Positions 45,495 to 55,263 of a DNA stretch of 62,576 nucleotides are shown here, one piece after another (within the stretch, counting starts at the first letter, position 1; each line of letters opens with the position of its first letter). The notes under the pieces were generated by a model that saw only the letters and a list, made by a program, of their open reading frames with translations, made no database searches and had not been told where the DNA came from. The position numbers and the translations under genes were made by a program. This DNA comes from Bacteroidota bacterium (GTDB taxonomy: Bacteria; Bacteroidota; Bacteroidia; Chitinophagales; UBA10324), in the NCBI GenBank assembly GCA_014190575.1, contig BJGQ01000016.1, positions 1-62,576 on the forward strand, in the 5' to 3' direction.

Positions 45495-48131
45495 TCAGCT
45501 AATTGATAGTGATAAAACTTTTTCTCTTGCTTTTTGAATTGCAAAAGTCAATCCTTCTATATTAGTTCCTCCCGCAGTTGCAAAGTGCGGCTGACCGCCG
45601 CCGCCGCCATTTATATCAGCAGAAATTTCTTTAATGATTTTTCCGGCATTCAGATTTTTTGTCTTCACCAATTCTTCAGCAATCATCACGGCAATCATTG
45701 CTTTCCCCTCTGCTTCCGTTCCTACCACCATGAAAAGGTTTTTAATTTCATTCTTCACATCGTAACACAATTTTTTCAGCGCATCCATCGAAGGCACACT
45801 CACCTCACCGCTCACCACATTCATTCCATTGAATAATTCAGCATTTTTCACTAATGAATCTTTCACGACTGAAACCTGCAGGTTTATGTATCGCTCAATT
45901 TCCTTTTTCAGTTTTTCATTTTCATCCTTCAGCAATGAAATGGAAGTCACCACATCTTTCGGATTGTTAAGTTGCGTTTTTATTGCATCAACAGTTTGCA
46001 CTTGCGCACGAATAAATCTTTCTGCTGCTGCTCCGGTGATTGCTTCTATTCTCCGCACACCTGCAGCCACTGCAGTTTCAGCAGTGATAATGAAGAATCC
46101 AATTTTGCCTGTACTGCTTGCATGATTTCCTCCGCATAATTCGACTGAATAGTTTTTATCAAAAGTTATCATGCGAACAAAGTCGCCATACTTCTCACCG
46201 AACAAAGCCATTGCTCCGGTTTCGGTTGCCTGCTTGATTGGAACATTTCTTTTTTCATCGAGATGAATATCCTCACGGATTTTTTCATTCACTATGCTTT
46301 GCACTTTCTCTAATTCTTCCTCCGTCATTTTTGCGAAATGAGAAAAATCAAATCGCAGATAATCAGGTGCAACGAGCGAACCTTTTTGTTGCACATGAGT
46401 GCCCAACACTTTTCGTAATGCTGCATGAAGTAAGTGAGTCGCACTGTGATTTAAAATAGTTGCGCCTCTTAATGTTGCATCAACCTTCGCTGTTACACTT
46501 CCGTCAATCTTCACCGGAAGTTTATTGACATACAAAATATTCAGGTCGTTTTCTTTTTTCGTATCGAGCACTGAAATTTTTTCTCCGCTGAAATCCAGCA
46601 TGCCTTTATCACCAACCTGTCCGCCACTCTCTGCATAGAAAGGTGTCTTGCCCAGCACCAACTGAAAAACTTTTTTGTCTTTCACTTTTTGTTCTCTGTA
46701 TTTCAGTACAACAGTTTCTGCTTCCAGAAAATCATAACCGATAAATTCAGTTCGGTCTGCATCATTCAGAATTATCCAGTCACCTGTTTCACTCGCTGCA
46801 TCTTTTCGCGAACGATTTTTTTGTTGCGCCATTTCTGAATTGAAACCATCTTCATCCAGCTTCCAGTTTTTTTCTGCAACAATTAATTTAGTGAGGTCAA
46901 GCGGAAAACCATAAGTATCATATAATTCAAAAGCAGTTTTTCCATCGAGCGTAAAACCGTTCGCGACTTTTTCTTCGAGTGTAGAAATCCGTTTCAATCC
47001 TGCATCTAAAGTTTTTAAGAAAGAAGTTTCTTCTTCTAAAATAACTTTCTGAATAAAATCCTGTTGCGCTTTCAACTCCGGAAACACGCCATCAAATTGT
47101 TCAGCAAGCACCGGAACCAATTCATTCATGATGGGCGATTCAATATTCAGATAACTGTATGAATAGCGAACGGCACGGCGAAGAATTCTGCGAATCACAT
47201 AACCTGCGCCTGTGTTCGATGGAAGTTGCCCATCTGCAATTGCAAAAATGATAGCGCGAATGTGGTCGCTCATCACGCGCATCGCGATGTCAGATTTTTC
47301 TGAAGCGCCATATTTTATTTTACTCTTCTGCTCAATAAAATTTATCAGTGGAGTAAAAACATCCGAATCATAATTGCTTCGCTTCTGTTGTAACACCCGC
47401 ACCAATCGTTCGAAACCCATTCCGGTGTCCACATGTTTTGCAGGCAGTTGTTCGAGCGAGCCATCTGCTTTGCGGTTGAACTGAATAAATACATTGTTCC
47501 AGATTTCAATTACTTCCGGATGACTTGCATTCACGAAATTTTTTCCATCACCTTTCTTTCTCTCTTCTTCCGGGCGAATGTCAACATGAATTTCAGAACA
47601 CGGTCCACACGGACCAGTTTCTCCCATCTCCCAGAAATTATCTTTCTTGTTTCCGTTAATTATACGCGATTCATCAATCAGATTCGACCATATAGTATAT
47701 GACTCATTATCTTTTTCTAATTTCTCTTTCGCATCGCCTTCAAAAATCGTTACATACAATTGCTCCTTCGGAATTTTATAAACTTCAGTCAGTAATTCCC
47801 AAGCCCACTCAATTGCTTCCTTCTTAAAGTAATCACCGAAACTCCAGTTGCCAAGCATCTCGAACATCGTGTGGTGATAAGTATCAATGCCCACTTCTTC
47901 CAAATCATTGTGCTTGCCTGATACGCGCAAACATTTTTGTGTATCAGCAATGCGCGGTGCAGTTGGCGTTTGATTGCCAAGAAAAAAATCTTTGAACTGA
48001 TTCATTCCCGCATTTGTGAACATGAGTGTCGGGTCATTCTTCACCACAATGGGTGCTGATGGAACGATGAGGTGATTCTTCGATTTAAAAAATTCGAGAA
48101 ATGTTTTTCTGATTTCTTTTGATGTCATCAT
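45495..48131 (-). CDS. alaS: Alanyl-tRNA synthetase
   Basis: AlaRS charges tRNA(Ala) in the cytoplasm. The 878-residue protein has the class II catalytic domain (~1-240: FTNAGMNQFKDFFLGN, GMGFERLVRVLQ), the tRNA recognition domain (~250-460), the editing domain (~560-720: HSATHLLHAALRKVLGTHVQ, ELCGGNHASSTGKIG with the zinc-binding Cys and His) and the C-Ala domain (~750-878), ending GGGGGQPHFATAGG. A second Met follows immediately (MMTSKE), so the start may be either. It diverges from the M23 gene with 145 nt between, an arrangement common in Bacteroidota. Confidence 0.97.
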   Translation of the reverse strand: MMTSKEIRKTFLEFFKSKNHLIVPSAPIVVKNDPTLMFTNAGMNQFKDFFLGNQTPTAPRIADTQKCLRVSGKHNDLEEVGIDTYHHTMFEMLGNWSFGDYFKKEAIEWAWELLTEVYKIPKEQLYVTIFEGDAKEKLEKDNESYTIWSNLIDESRIINGNKKDNFWEMGETGPCGPCSEIHVDIRPEEERKKGDGKNFVNASHPEVIEIWNNVFIQFNRKADGSLEQLPAKHVDTGMGFERLVRVLQQKRSNYDSDVFTPLINFIEQKSKIKYGASEKSDIAMRVMSDHIRAIIFAIADGQLPSNTGAGYVIRRILRRAVRYSYSYLNIESPIMNELVPVLAEQFDGVFPELKAQQDFIQKVILEEETSFLKTLDAGLKRISTLEEKVANGFTLDGKTAFELYDTYGFPLDLTKLIVAEKNWKLDEDGFNSEMAQQKNRSRKDAASETGDWIILNDADRTEFIGYDFLEAETVVLKYREQKVKDKKVFQLVLGKTPFYAESGGQVGDKGMLDFSGEKISVLDTKKENDLNILYVNKLPVKIDGSVTAKVDATLRGATILNHSATHLLHAALRKVLGTHVQQKGSLVAPDYLRFDFSHFAKMTEEELEKVQSIVNEKIREDIHLDEKRNVPIKQATETGAMALFGEKYGDFVRMITFDKNYSVELCGGNHASSTGKIGFFIITAETAVAAGVRRIEAITGAAAERFIRAQVQTVDAIKTQLNNPKDVVTSISLLKDENEKLKKEIERYINLQVSVVKDSLVKNAELFNGMNVVSGEVSVPSMDALKKLCYDVKNEIKNLFMVVGTEAEGKAMIAVMIAEELVKTKNLNAGKIIKEISADINGGGGGQPHFATAGGTNIEGLTFAIQKAREKVLSLSIS

Positions 48132-48276
48132 AATGAAAAGATAAAACTACTATTGCTTAAACTTTTGTTTTTATTAATTTGCGTTTGAAAATTGGAAGCG
48201 ACAAAAGTAATAAATCATACCTGCATAGCGGAAAACAGCAACAGGTTTTAAGTAGAAAAGAAAACAGTAAGAGCGA

Positions 48277-49248
48277 ATGAAAAAAATTAAGTACTACTAT
48301 AATCCCAAAAACCTTCGATACGAAAAGTATGTGGAGAGTGCCTGGAAAAAATTCAGGATTGTACTTGGCTTTCTTTCTGCAGCAAGTGTGTTTGCATTCA
48401 TCATTGTATATCTCGCTTACACTTATTTAGATTCTCCGAAAGAAAAAAAACTGAAGCGTGAATTATCACAACTGCAATATCAATATGATGTATTGAATGA
48501 TAAGTTAGATGAAATGGGTGATGCGCTCGTTGATTTGCAAGACAGAGATGACAATATATACAGAGTGATTTTTGAAGCAGAGCCAATTCCATCAAGCATG
48601 CGCGATGCAGGTTATGGTGGTTCAAATCGGTTTGAAGAGTTGAATGGTTATGATGATGCTGAGTTAATGAAAAGCAGTTGGTTGAAGCTGACACAGACTC
48701 GATACAAAATGTACATACAATCAAAATCATATGATGCGTTAGCGAAATTGATTCAGAATAAAACTGCAATGCTTTCTTCCATTCCAGCCATTCAACCTGT
48801 TGCGAATAAAGATTTAAAAAGAATCGGTTCGGGTTTCGGTGTGCGCATTGATCCGATTTATAAAGTGCCTCGCATGCACGAAGGAATAGATTTCACTGCG
48901 CCAATCGGTACTCCGATTTATGCAACCGGAAATGGAACAGTAAGTTTAGTTGATTACGGAAGTCGTGATTATGGCAATCATGTTATTCTTACACATGGTT
49001 ATGGTTATCAGACTTTGTATGGTCACATGAGCAGAGTGAAAGTGAAGATCGGACAAAAAGTAAATCGTGGTGATGTGATTGGTTATGTAGGCAATAGCGG
49101 AAAATCAACCGGACCTCATTGTCATTATGAAGTTATAAAAAACGGACGGAAAATAAATCCAATCAATTTCTTTTATAGCGATTTAACGCCTGAAGAATTT
49201 CAGCAGATGTTGGAGTTAGCCGAACGCAACGGTCAATCACTCGATTGA
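48277..49248 (+). CDS. M23 family metallopeptidase (LytM-type, membrane-anchored)
   Basis: LytM-type peptidases cut peptidoglycan cross-bridges, or act as regulators of other amidases. The 323-residue protein has one N-terminal membrane segment (~29-48), a coiled coil (~58-100), and a peptidase domain (~195-305). Metal ligands are visible in MHEGIDFTAPIG (His, Asp), LYGHMSRVKVKIGQ and GPHCHYEVIKNG. All zinc ligands are present, so it is probably active. It is divergent from alaS. Confidence 0.9.
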   Translation: MKKIKYYYNPKNLRYEKYVESAWKKFRIVLGFLSAASVFAFIIVYLAYTYLDSPKEKKLKRELSQLQYQYDVLNDKLDEMGDALVDLQDRDDNIYRVIFEAEPIPSSMRDAGYGGSNRFEELNGYDDAELMKSSWLKLTQTRYKMYIQSKSYDALAKLIQNKTAMLSSIPAIQPVANKDLKRIGSGFGVRIDPIYKVPRMHEGIDFTAPIGTPIYATGNGTVSLVDYGSRDYGNHVILTHGYGYQTLYGHMSRVKVKIGQKVNRGDVIGYVGNSGKSTGPHCHYEVIKNGRKINPINFFYSDLTPEEFQQMLELAERNGQSLD

Positions 49249-49598
49249 TTTAATAATTTTTATTTTTCTTGTTACTTCTGTTTTTGTTTCAAGATGCTTG
49301 AGTTTTCTTTTAGAAAATATTTTCAAAAATATATTTTCATTCAAAAAAATATTTCGCTTTTTATTTTTTGAAATTGTGTTTTCTGAATTTTTAATTTTTT
49401 ATAAAATCAAATTCAATTGCTTTTTTGACTGAATGCTTTTCATTCCTCTAAAGAAATATATTATCATAATGATTTTTATTTCAGCAGTCCTGGAAAGAAT
49501 AAAAATTTTTTTTGCTGATATGATTTTTGATTTCTCATTGGGAAAATAACTGTTTTAATAAAACATAAAATATAAATCCGTGACTTCTATAAAAAACT

Positions 49599-49621
49599 AA
49601 AGGGCACCGTTGGTGCCCTTT
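49599..49621 (-). terminator. Terminator of the Lys/Ala micro-gene
   Basis: AAAGGGCACC / GGTGCCCTTT, a perfect 10-bp stem with a GTT loop. On the minus strand it is followed by TAGTTTTTT. It lies 24 nt past the stop of the 24-codon gene, a strong sign that the gene is transcribed. Confidence 0.85.
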
Positions 49622-49645
49622 GAGTTCTTCAAGAGAAAAGAAAAT

Positions 49646-49720
49646 CTATTTCTTTTTCTTAGCCGCTTTTTTCGCCTTCTTAGCAGGTTTCTTAGCAGCT
49701 TTTTTTGCTTTTGTAGCCAT
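49646..49720 (-). CDS. 24-residue Lys/Ala-rich histone-H1-like peptide
   Basis: The ATG at 49720 opens a frame of 24 codons starting MATKAKKAAKKPAKK and closing with four Lys and a TAG. Thirteen or so residues are Lys, most of the rest Ala with one Pro, as in the tail of histone H1-like proteins and AlgP. Mixed use of AAA/AAG and GCT/GCG/GCA codons argues against simple repeat expansion, and a strong terminator lies just beyond. Such small basic proteins probably bind DNA or RNA; this is inference. Confidence 0.65.
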   Translation of the reverse strand: MATKAKKAAKKPAKKAKKAAKKKK

Positions 49721-50264
49721 AGTTAAAAAATTTTGGTATCACAAGTCTAACAGTATTCATTGATATGAGTTAGTTATTTTGATTCCTTTATTCACATGAG
49801 TTTGTGAATAGCGAATAACAAAATGAAAATTTTCATTGACGATGAACAAAAATATTTTCATTCATCATTCATTCATGCGTTAAATCAATTATGTTTTTCA
49901 TGTACTGAAATTCATATTGAAGCAATAAATTAAAATTTTAATTGCTCTGTAACATGCCGTAGGCGGGTGTTTCAGCTAACTGCAATAAATTATATTTTTG
50001 AAACAGAAATTAATTTCAACTGAAATAAAATGTTGAAGTGTGAAATAATATTTTCGAATTCAATAAATAATTTCATTTGAAATTATGTTCACTAATCAGC
50101 ACAAAAAATATTTTAATTTTAAAATTAAAATAAAATTTCTTTCACATTGATGTTGTGAAATCAAAAAATGAAATCATAAAAATGAATTTATGTTTAGGTT
50201 GAACATGGATTTTCTCAATGAAAATCTATTTGTAATAAATAAATGAATTGAAAATTTAGAAAAA

Positions 50265-50903
50265 TTAATCTTCCAAAATTTTTTCGAGCAACGGCGATTC
50301 AAATAATTGTTGAGGCGAAATACATAATTCTGTCAATGGAATTTTGCTGTGATACTGTTCTTCCAATTTTGTTTTTACTTCCGGCGATGTTAAATCAAAA
50401 GTTTTAAGTGCAACAGGTTTTGATAATTCCAAGCCGGTTGTGTAGTAGTAAATTTTATAAACGAGTTCGGAACAATACATTTTTTCATTGCTCCAGTTGA
50501 ATGCCTCATCGTATGGTTTTCCAATTTGTTGTGAAGCAATTTTTTTCATCTTACTTAAAATTCCTTTCGATAAAATGTTTTGTGAATTTTTTAAACGGCA
50601 ATCAACAAAATGTTTGTCTTCTCCCTTTTTTATCCATTCTTCCAATGGAGTTTTTGAAACAAGTTGTATTGCTTCAATCACAAATAAATTTCCTGTGCTA
50701 TCACTTAATACTAAACCACAATGACTGAACTTAGAATGTGTAGCTTCTTGAATGGCTCTGCTTTGTTCTGACAAAGAAGTTTGAAATATAATATCGCCAT
50801 CTTTTACAACGGATAAATCAGGAGAGCAGGAAGAGAAAAATAATTGAATCAGAAATAAACTGAAAAGCATAGTTGAATAATAAATTGAAAAATATTTTTT
50901 CAC
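50265..50903 (-). CDS. YiiX/YebB-like NlpC/P60 superfamily lipoprotein (permuted papain-like)
   Basis: YiiX-type enzymes are circularly permuted NlpC/P60 hydrolases thought to act on lipids or cell-wall amides. The 212-residue protein has a lipoprotein signal (lipobox FSSC, Cys ~26), KDGDIIFQTSLSEQSRAI as the family start, a His in HSKFSHCGLVLSD (~58-64) and a Cys in EKMYCSELVYKIYY (~145-150); these are the catalytic pair of this fold. It is 8 nt from the neighbouring secreted protein gene, so the two may form an operon. Confidence 0.8.
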   Translation of the reverse strand: MKKYFSIYYSTMLFSLFLIQLFFSSCSPDLSVVKDGDIIFQTSLSEQSRAIQEATHSKFSHCGLVLSDSTGNLFVIEAIQLVSKTPLEEWIKKGEDKHFVDCRLKNSQNILSKGILSKMKKIASQQIGKPYDEAFNWSNEKMYCSELVYKIYYYTTGLELSKPVALKTFDLTSPEVKTKLEEQYHSKIPLTELCISPQQLFESPLLEKILED

Positions 50904-50911
50904 TGAATAAA

Positions 50912-51322
50912 TTATAAAGCGGCTTTGTAATAAATAATCAATGTGCGGGCATCATCATTTTGCTGAAGCACTAACTCATCTGTCGTGAGTTTTATGATTT
51001 TCATTTTGTAGGAAGTCTTGGTGCTTTTATCAGTGATGGTAATGCTGGAACCGGTTTCATCCAATTGCCAGGTGCCGGGAATAAAACCATCGGGTGCTAA
51101 ACCTTGCTGCACTGTTAAATCTTTATTGAAGATTAAGCGATATTCTTTTTGCGCTTCATCAGCCACCTGTGTTTTTGTTCCGTCTTCAATTTTTGCTAAG
51201 CCCCAACTTTTACAAAGTCGAGCTTGCATTACATCCGTTGTGCCTTGTGCTTTTGTATTGAATGAAAGAAAGAGAAATAAAATAATGACACTTGCTTTTA
51301 TTGATTGATTGAAATTCTTCAT
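50912..51322 (-). CDS. Small secreted lipocalin-like protein
   Basis: The 136-residue protein has a signal peptide cleaved near NTKAQ (~26). The mature part (WGLAKIEDG, YRLIFNKDLTVQQG, GTWQLDETGSSITITDKSTK, DELVLQQND) has the strand pattern of Bacteroidota lipocalin-like proteins in which a small barrel measures W-x-L-x-x-x-G. The ligand is unknown. It lies between hppD (24 nt) and the YiiX-like gene (8 nt), all on the minus strand. Confidence 0.6.
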   Translation of the reverse strand: MKNFNQSIKASVIILFLFLSFNTKAQGTTDVMQARLCKSWGLAKIEDGTKTQVADEAQKEYRLIFNKDLTVQQGLAPDGFIPGTWQLDETGSSITITDKSTKTSYKMKIIKLTTDELVLQQNDDARTLIIYYKAAL

Positions 51323-51346
51323 GGTGTTTTTTATGATTGGTACTGA

Positions 51347-52471
51347 TTATAAATTTCCTCTGAGTTCTTGTTCGCGTTCAATGGATTCAAACAATGCTTT
51401 GAAATTTCCTTTGCCGAAAGATTGTGCGCCCTTGCGTTGTATGATTTCAAAAAATAAAGTTGGTCGGTCTTCCACCGGTTTTGAAAACAACTGTAACAAG
51501 TAACCTTCATCATCGCGGTCAACTAAAATGTTCAGCTTTTTCAAAATCTGAATTTCTTCATCTATGCTACCAACTCTTGCAGTCAGTTCTTCATAATAAG
51601 AATCAGGCACGCTTAAAAATTCAACACCGCGCTTCCGCAATTCTGTAACAGTCTCAATAATATTATCAGTAGCCATTGCAATGTGCTGAACTCCCTGCGA
51701 GTGATAAAATTCCAGGTACTCTTCAATCTGCGATTTCTTTTTTCCTTCAGCAGGTTCGTTGATTGGGAATTTTACATAACCATTTCCGTTGCTCATTACT
51801 TTACTCATCAGCGCGGAGTACTCAGTAGAAATATCTTTATCATCAAACGATAAAATATTCCGGAAGCCCATCACCTTTTCATAAAAGTCCACCCAGGTAT
51901 TCATTTCGCCCCAGCCAACATTTCCAACGCAGTGGTCAACATGTTTTAAGCCAACTGATTTTGTTTCGAAAGTTGAATTCCATGCTTTGTAACCCGGAAG
52001 AAAAATGCCCTTATAATTTTTTCGTTCAATAAAAAGATGAACTGTATCACCATATAATTGAATGCCCGACATGCGCACTTCACCATTATCATCTTTCAAA
52101 GTTTTTGGTTGCAGGTAAGCAATTGCACCTCGCTTGGTAGTTTCTTCAAAAGATTTGTATGCATCATCTACCATCAACGCAAGTACCTTCACACCATCGC
52201 CATGTTTCTCGATGTGTTGCGAAATTTCATTTCCGGGGTGTAACGGTGTGGTTAAAACCAAAGTGATTTTATTCTGGCGCAGCACATAACTCGCACGGTC
52301 GCGCATTCCTGTTTCTGGTCCTGCATAAGCAAGCGCGCTGAACCCAAAAGCTGAACGATAGAAGTACGATGCCTGCTTTGCATTTCCTACATAAAATTCT
52401 ATGTAATCAGTTCCGTTGAGCGGAAGAAAATCTTTATCAGTTGCGTTGGTTGGTTTGGTTAGCGTTTCCAT
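51347..52471 (-). CDS. hppD: 4-hydroxyphenylpyruvate dioxygenase
   Basis: HPPD converts 4-hydroxyphenylpyruvate to homogentisate, the second step of tyrosine breakdown, in the cytoplasm with non-haem iron. The 374-residue protein has an N-terminal VOC domain (~18-150) and a C-terminal VOC domain (~170-345). Iron ligands are visible as His180 (HVDHCVG), His263 (GVQHIAMAT) and Glu342 (LFFEIIQRKG). FSKPVEDRPTLFFEII is the family signature. Homogentisate dioxygenase is not in this window. Confidence 0.95.
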   Translation of the reverse strand: METLTKPTNATDKDFLPLNGTDYIEFYVGNAKQASYFYRSAFGFSALAYAGPETGMRDRASYVLRQNKITLVLTTPLHPGNEISQHIEKHGDGVKVLALMVDDAYKSFEETTKRGAIAYLQPKTLKDDNGEVRMSGIQLYGDTVHLFIERKNYKGIFLPGYKAWNSTFETKSVGLKHVDHCVGNVGWGEMNTWVDFYEKVMGFRNILSFDDKDISTEYSALMSKVMSNGNGYVKFPINEPAEGKKKSQIEEYLEFYHSQGVQHIAMATDNIIETVTELRKRGVEFLSVPDSYYEELTARVGSIDEEIQILKKLNILVDRDDEGYLLQLFSKPVEDRPTLFFEIIQRKGAQSFGKGNFKALFESIEREQELRGNL

Positions 52472-52500
52472 TTAATTAAATGTATTCTAATTTCAGTTTT

Positions 52501-52508
52501 CAAATTTA
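52501..52508 (-). promoter_or_regulatory. Candidate -7 element of hppD
   Basis: On the minus strand TAAATTTG fits TAnnTTTG and lies 30 nt before the hppD start. The matching -33 TTG is not at the expected distance, so it is weakly supported. Confidence 0.3.
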
Positions 52509-52564
52509 TAGCTTCAATTCAATTGGTGCATTGTTATTCTGTTTAATCCTTACGAACTCAACAA

Positions 52565-53224
52565 TCAATTCAAATTCATTTCCGGAATTTCTCCTTCCAC
52601 AATTAATCGCCCTGCTGTTTTTGATTTTATTTCTTCAATTGAAACTCCGGGAGCGCGTTCAACTAATTTGAATCCATCAGGTGTAACATCCACTACTGCT
52701 AAATCAGTTACAATTCTTTTCACACAATGAACTCCAGTTAATGGCAAATCACATTTCGGCAATAGTTTCGATTCGCCTTTCGGATTCGTGTGCATCATGG
52801 CGACAATTATATTTTGTGCAGATGCAACTAAATCCATTGCACCACCCATTCCTTTAACCATCTTGCCCGGAATTTTCCAATTGGCAATATCACCTTGTTC
52901 CGAAACCTCCATTGCACCAAGCACAGTCATATCAATTTTTCCTGCTCGAATCATTCCGAAACTTTCTGCTGAATCAAAAAAACTTCCACCTGGAAGAAGT
53001 GTAACAGTTTCTTTTCCGGCATTAATCAGGTCGGCATCAATTTTATCTTCAGTCGGATAAGGTCCCATTCCGAGAATTCCGTTTTCTGATTGCAACATGA
53101 TTTTCATTCCCGCAGGAATATAATTTGCAACGAGTGTTGGAATTCCAATTCCCAAATTCACATTGTATCCATCGCGCAATTCCTGTGCGATTCGTTTTGC
53201 TATTTGATATTTATCGAGCGCCAT
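52565..53224 (-). CDS. scoB: 3-oxoacid CoA-transferase subunit B
   Basis: With ScoA it moves CoA from succinyl-CoA to acetoacetate. The 219-residue protein begins with [20 protein letters not shown] and carries the SENGILGMG motif whose Glu47 is the catalytic residue that forms the acyl-CoA ester. [20 protein letters not shown] and [18 protein letters not shown] are further family signatures. It follows scoA by 5 nt. Together with HMG-CoA lyase 4 kb away, it suggests use of acetoacetate from leucine or tyrosine. Confidence 0.95.
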   Translation of the reverse strand: MALDKYQIAKRIAQELRDGYNVNLGIGIPTLVANYIPAGMKIMLQSENGILGMGPYPTEDKIDADLINAGKETVTLLPGGSFFDSAESFGMIRAGKIDMTVLGAMEVSEQGDIANWKIPGKMVKGMGGAMDLVASAQNIIVAMMHTNPKGESKLLPKCDLPLTGVHCVKRIVTDLAVVDVTPDGFKLVERAPGVSIEEIKSKTAGRLIVEGEIPEMNLN

Positions 53225-53229
53225 AATTT

Positions 53230-53928
53230 TTACTTTTTAATTGCTATAGTTCTTCTTTCAATTCTCTTTTCATAATTTTTCCCTTCGAAAATTCTGTTCA
53301 CATAAACTCCTGCAACATCAATTTCTTCAGGACCAATTTCACCGGGCTCAACTAAAGTTTCTACTTCAGCAATTGTAATTTTTCCTGCCTTCGCCATTGA
53401 GGTAGAAAAATTTTTTGTGGTTTTATTGAAAACTAAATTTCCGTACTTATCTCCTTTCGATGCTTTCACAATAGCAAAATCTCCACTGAGTGCCATCTCC
53501 ATCAAATATTTTTTTCCGTTGAAATCACGAATTTCTTTTCCAATTGCTATTTCAGTTCCGTAACCTGCCGGGGTAAAAAAAGCAGGAATGCCCATTCCGG
53601 CCATTTGAATTCGTGTAGCGAGTGTGCCTTGCGGAACTAAATCAACCTCAAGTTCGCCACTAAGCATTTGTCGTTCGAATTCTGCATTCTCACCAACATA
53701 ACTAGAAATCATTTTTTTTATCTGGCGCGTATGTAACAATAATCCCAAACCGAAATCATCAACTCCTGCATTGTTGCTCACGCAGGTCAATCCTTTTATT
53801 CCTTTGCGAACCATTTCAGCAATGCAATTTTCCGGAATTCCATTCAATCCAAAACCGCCTAATAATATGGTCTGATTATCTTTTAAATCGAAAAGTGCAC
53901 TTGCTGCATCTTTATAAACTGTAGTCAT
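53230..53928 (-). CDS. scoA: 3-oxoacid CoA-transferase subunit A
   Basis: Subunit A binds CoA and completes the ScoAB enzyme. The 232-residue protein carries the Gly-rich segment [16 protein letters not shown] near residue 20, [20 protein letters not shown], and [16 protein letters not shown], all typical. The stop is 5 nt from the scoB start. It is the first gene of scoA-scoB. Confidence 0.95.
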   Translation of the reverse strand: MTTVYKDAASALFDLKDNQTILLGGFGLNGIPENCIAEMVRKGIKGLTCVSNNAGVDDFGLGLLLHTRQIKKMISSYVGENAEFERQMLSGELEVDLVPQGTLATRIQMAGMGIPAFFTPAGYGTEIAIGKEIRDFNGKKYLMEMALSGDFAIVKASKGDKYGNLVFNKTTKNFSTSMAKAGKITIAEVETLVEPGEIGPEEIDVAGVYVNRIFEGKNYEKRIERRTIAIKK

Positions 53929-53987
53929 TTGAATTTTTGTGGATGGCGAAAATAGAAAAATTGAATGTTTGAAGTACTTATAAAACT

Positions 53988-54428
53988 CTAAAGTACTTTT
54001 TTTTGAGATTTAAATTTTCGAAGCATTTGGTTGCGAAGACTGTCTTTATATACCGATGTGTCTGAAAGAACTTTTAATTCTGGAGATTTTAAAGCCTGGC
54101 TTTGTAAAGTCGTTATTCTTGAAACCAATTCGCCGTAAGCGGAATCCAGTAAAGCCGGGTTAGCCAAATAATAATTGTAAGTGCTGAAAAAATCTTCCGG
54201 AATCACAGAGTGTTTTTTAAATATAGAGGAATACTCATTTAAAATTGTTGAGTCAGCAGCTTTTTTATTTCTATCTATAACATTAAACGAAGCTTCAGCT
54301 AAATGAATATCAATTAATACTTCAACCATTTTTTCTTTAGAAATTTTTTCTTTTGAAAAAGATGGTGAAACTGTAGTATTACAGGCAGATAGTAATAATA
54401 TTAATAGTGCAGTGATTTTAGATTTCAT
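53988..54428 (-). CDS. DUF4296 family lipoprotein
   Basis: The 146-residue protein has a lipoprotein signal (LLSAC, Cys ~16). The mature helical part carries EKMVEVLIDIHLAEASFNVI followed by HSVIPEDFFSTYNYYLANP, the signature of DUF4296, where a conserved helix pair is repeated. Function is unknown. It diverges from yggS. Confidence 0.8.
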   Translation of the reverse strand: MKSKITALLILLLSACNTTVSPSFSKEKISKEKMVEVLIDIHLAEASFNVIDRNKKAADSTILNEYSSIFKKHSVIPEDFFSTYNYYLANPALLDSAYGELVSRITTLQSQALKSPELKVLSDTSVYKDSLRNQMLRKFKSQKKVL

Positions 54429-54441
54429 TCGAATAACATCA

Positions 54442-54449
54442 CAAAAGTA
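54442..54449 (-). promoter_or_regulatory. Candidate -7 element of the DUF4296 gene
   Basis: On the minus strand TACTTTTG matches TAnnTTTG, 13 nt upstream of the ATG. No matching -33 element; weakly supported. Confidence 0.3.
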
Positions 54450-54473
54450 GTTTTTGAAAGTAAAAGAACATCT

Positions 54474-55154
54474 ATGGATAGTAATTACTTAGAAATAAAA
54501 AAATGGTGCAATGAACGCAAGGTGAATTTAGTTGCTATAAGTAAAACACATCCTGTAGAAAGCATCACTCTTTTATATAAAGAGGGACAACGGATGTTTG
54601 GCGAAAACAAGGTGCAGGAGATTATGATGAAGGAATGTCAGTTGCCGCCCGATGTGCAGTGGCACTTAGTTGGTCATTTACAAAGCAATAAAGTAAAATT
54701 TATAGCACCATTTATATCGCTTATTCACTCGGTGGACAGTTTGAAGCTGTTGCAGGAGATAAATAAGCAGGCACTGAAAAATTCCCGGATACAAAATGTG
54801 TTGTTGCAGGTTTTTATTGCAGACGAAAACACCAAATTCGGATTGAGCAAAGAAGAATGTTTTTCTCTTTTTGAAAATAAGGAAACTGCAAAATTGAAAA
54901 ACATCCGAATTGAAGGTTTAATGGGAATGGCAACTAATAGTGATGATGAAAAAAAAGTAAGAAAAGAATTTAAAGGATTGAAAAAAATGTTTGACACAAT
55001 CGCCAAAAAATATGCGTCAGATAATATTGAAATGAAAACCTTATCAATGGGCATGAGCAGCGATTATAAAATTGCAGTGGAAGAAGGAAGCAACATGGTT
55101 AGGTTGGGAAGTGTAATTTTCGGGGAACGGAAAGCACCCATTACTTCGTTGTAA
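54474..55154 (+). CDS. yggS: YggS/PROSC family pyridoxal-phosphate homeostasis protein
   Basis: YggS carries PLP and buffers free PLP in the cytoplasm. The 226-residue single-domain protein has the fold III barrel: VNLVAISKTHPVESITLLYK, whose Lys (~23) forms the Schiff base, GENKVQEIMMKECQLPPDVQ, WHLVGHLQSNKV and SMGMSSDYKIAVEEGSNMVR near the end. All are standard, and FGERKAPITS closes the family pattern. It is slightly shorter than usual owing to a trimmed N-terminus. Confidence 0.93.
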   Translation: MDSNYLEIKKWCNERKVNLVAISKTHPVESITLLYKEGQRMFGENKVQEIMMKECQLPPDVQWHLVGHLQSNKVKFIAPFISLIHSVDSLKLLQEINKQALKNSRIQNVLLQVFIADENTKFGLSKEECFSLFENKETAKLKNIRIEGLMGMATNSDDEKKVRKEFKGLKKMFDTIAKKYASDNIEMKTLSMGMSSDYKIAVEEGSNMVRLGSVIFGERKAPITSL

Positions 55155-55263
55155 TTTATTTTTCGGGAAAACTTTCTATTAAAACATATTTTGTCTGTTG
55201 ACAGAATTCAGTACTCCATTTCAATTTGCCTGTTAAGTTCGCCGAACACAAAAAAAATAATTT

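Larger units (their letters stand above)
49249..50264. other. AT-rich gap of about 1 kb with one tiny gene
   Basis: This gap is far above window average in A+T. It holds the 24-codon Lys/Ala gene and its terminator, and one 36-codon ATG frame (49823-49933) without recognisable homology. A short GC-richer island around 49953-49982 (CATGCCGTAGGCGGGTG) stands out, but I see no RNA fold that convinces me. No tRNA or repeat array is visible. Confidence 0.5.

Noticed and set aside
49823-49933. 36-codon ATG frame in the AT-rich gap
   Set aside because: A chance frame in AT-rich DNA with no visible signal or context.
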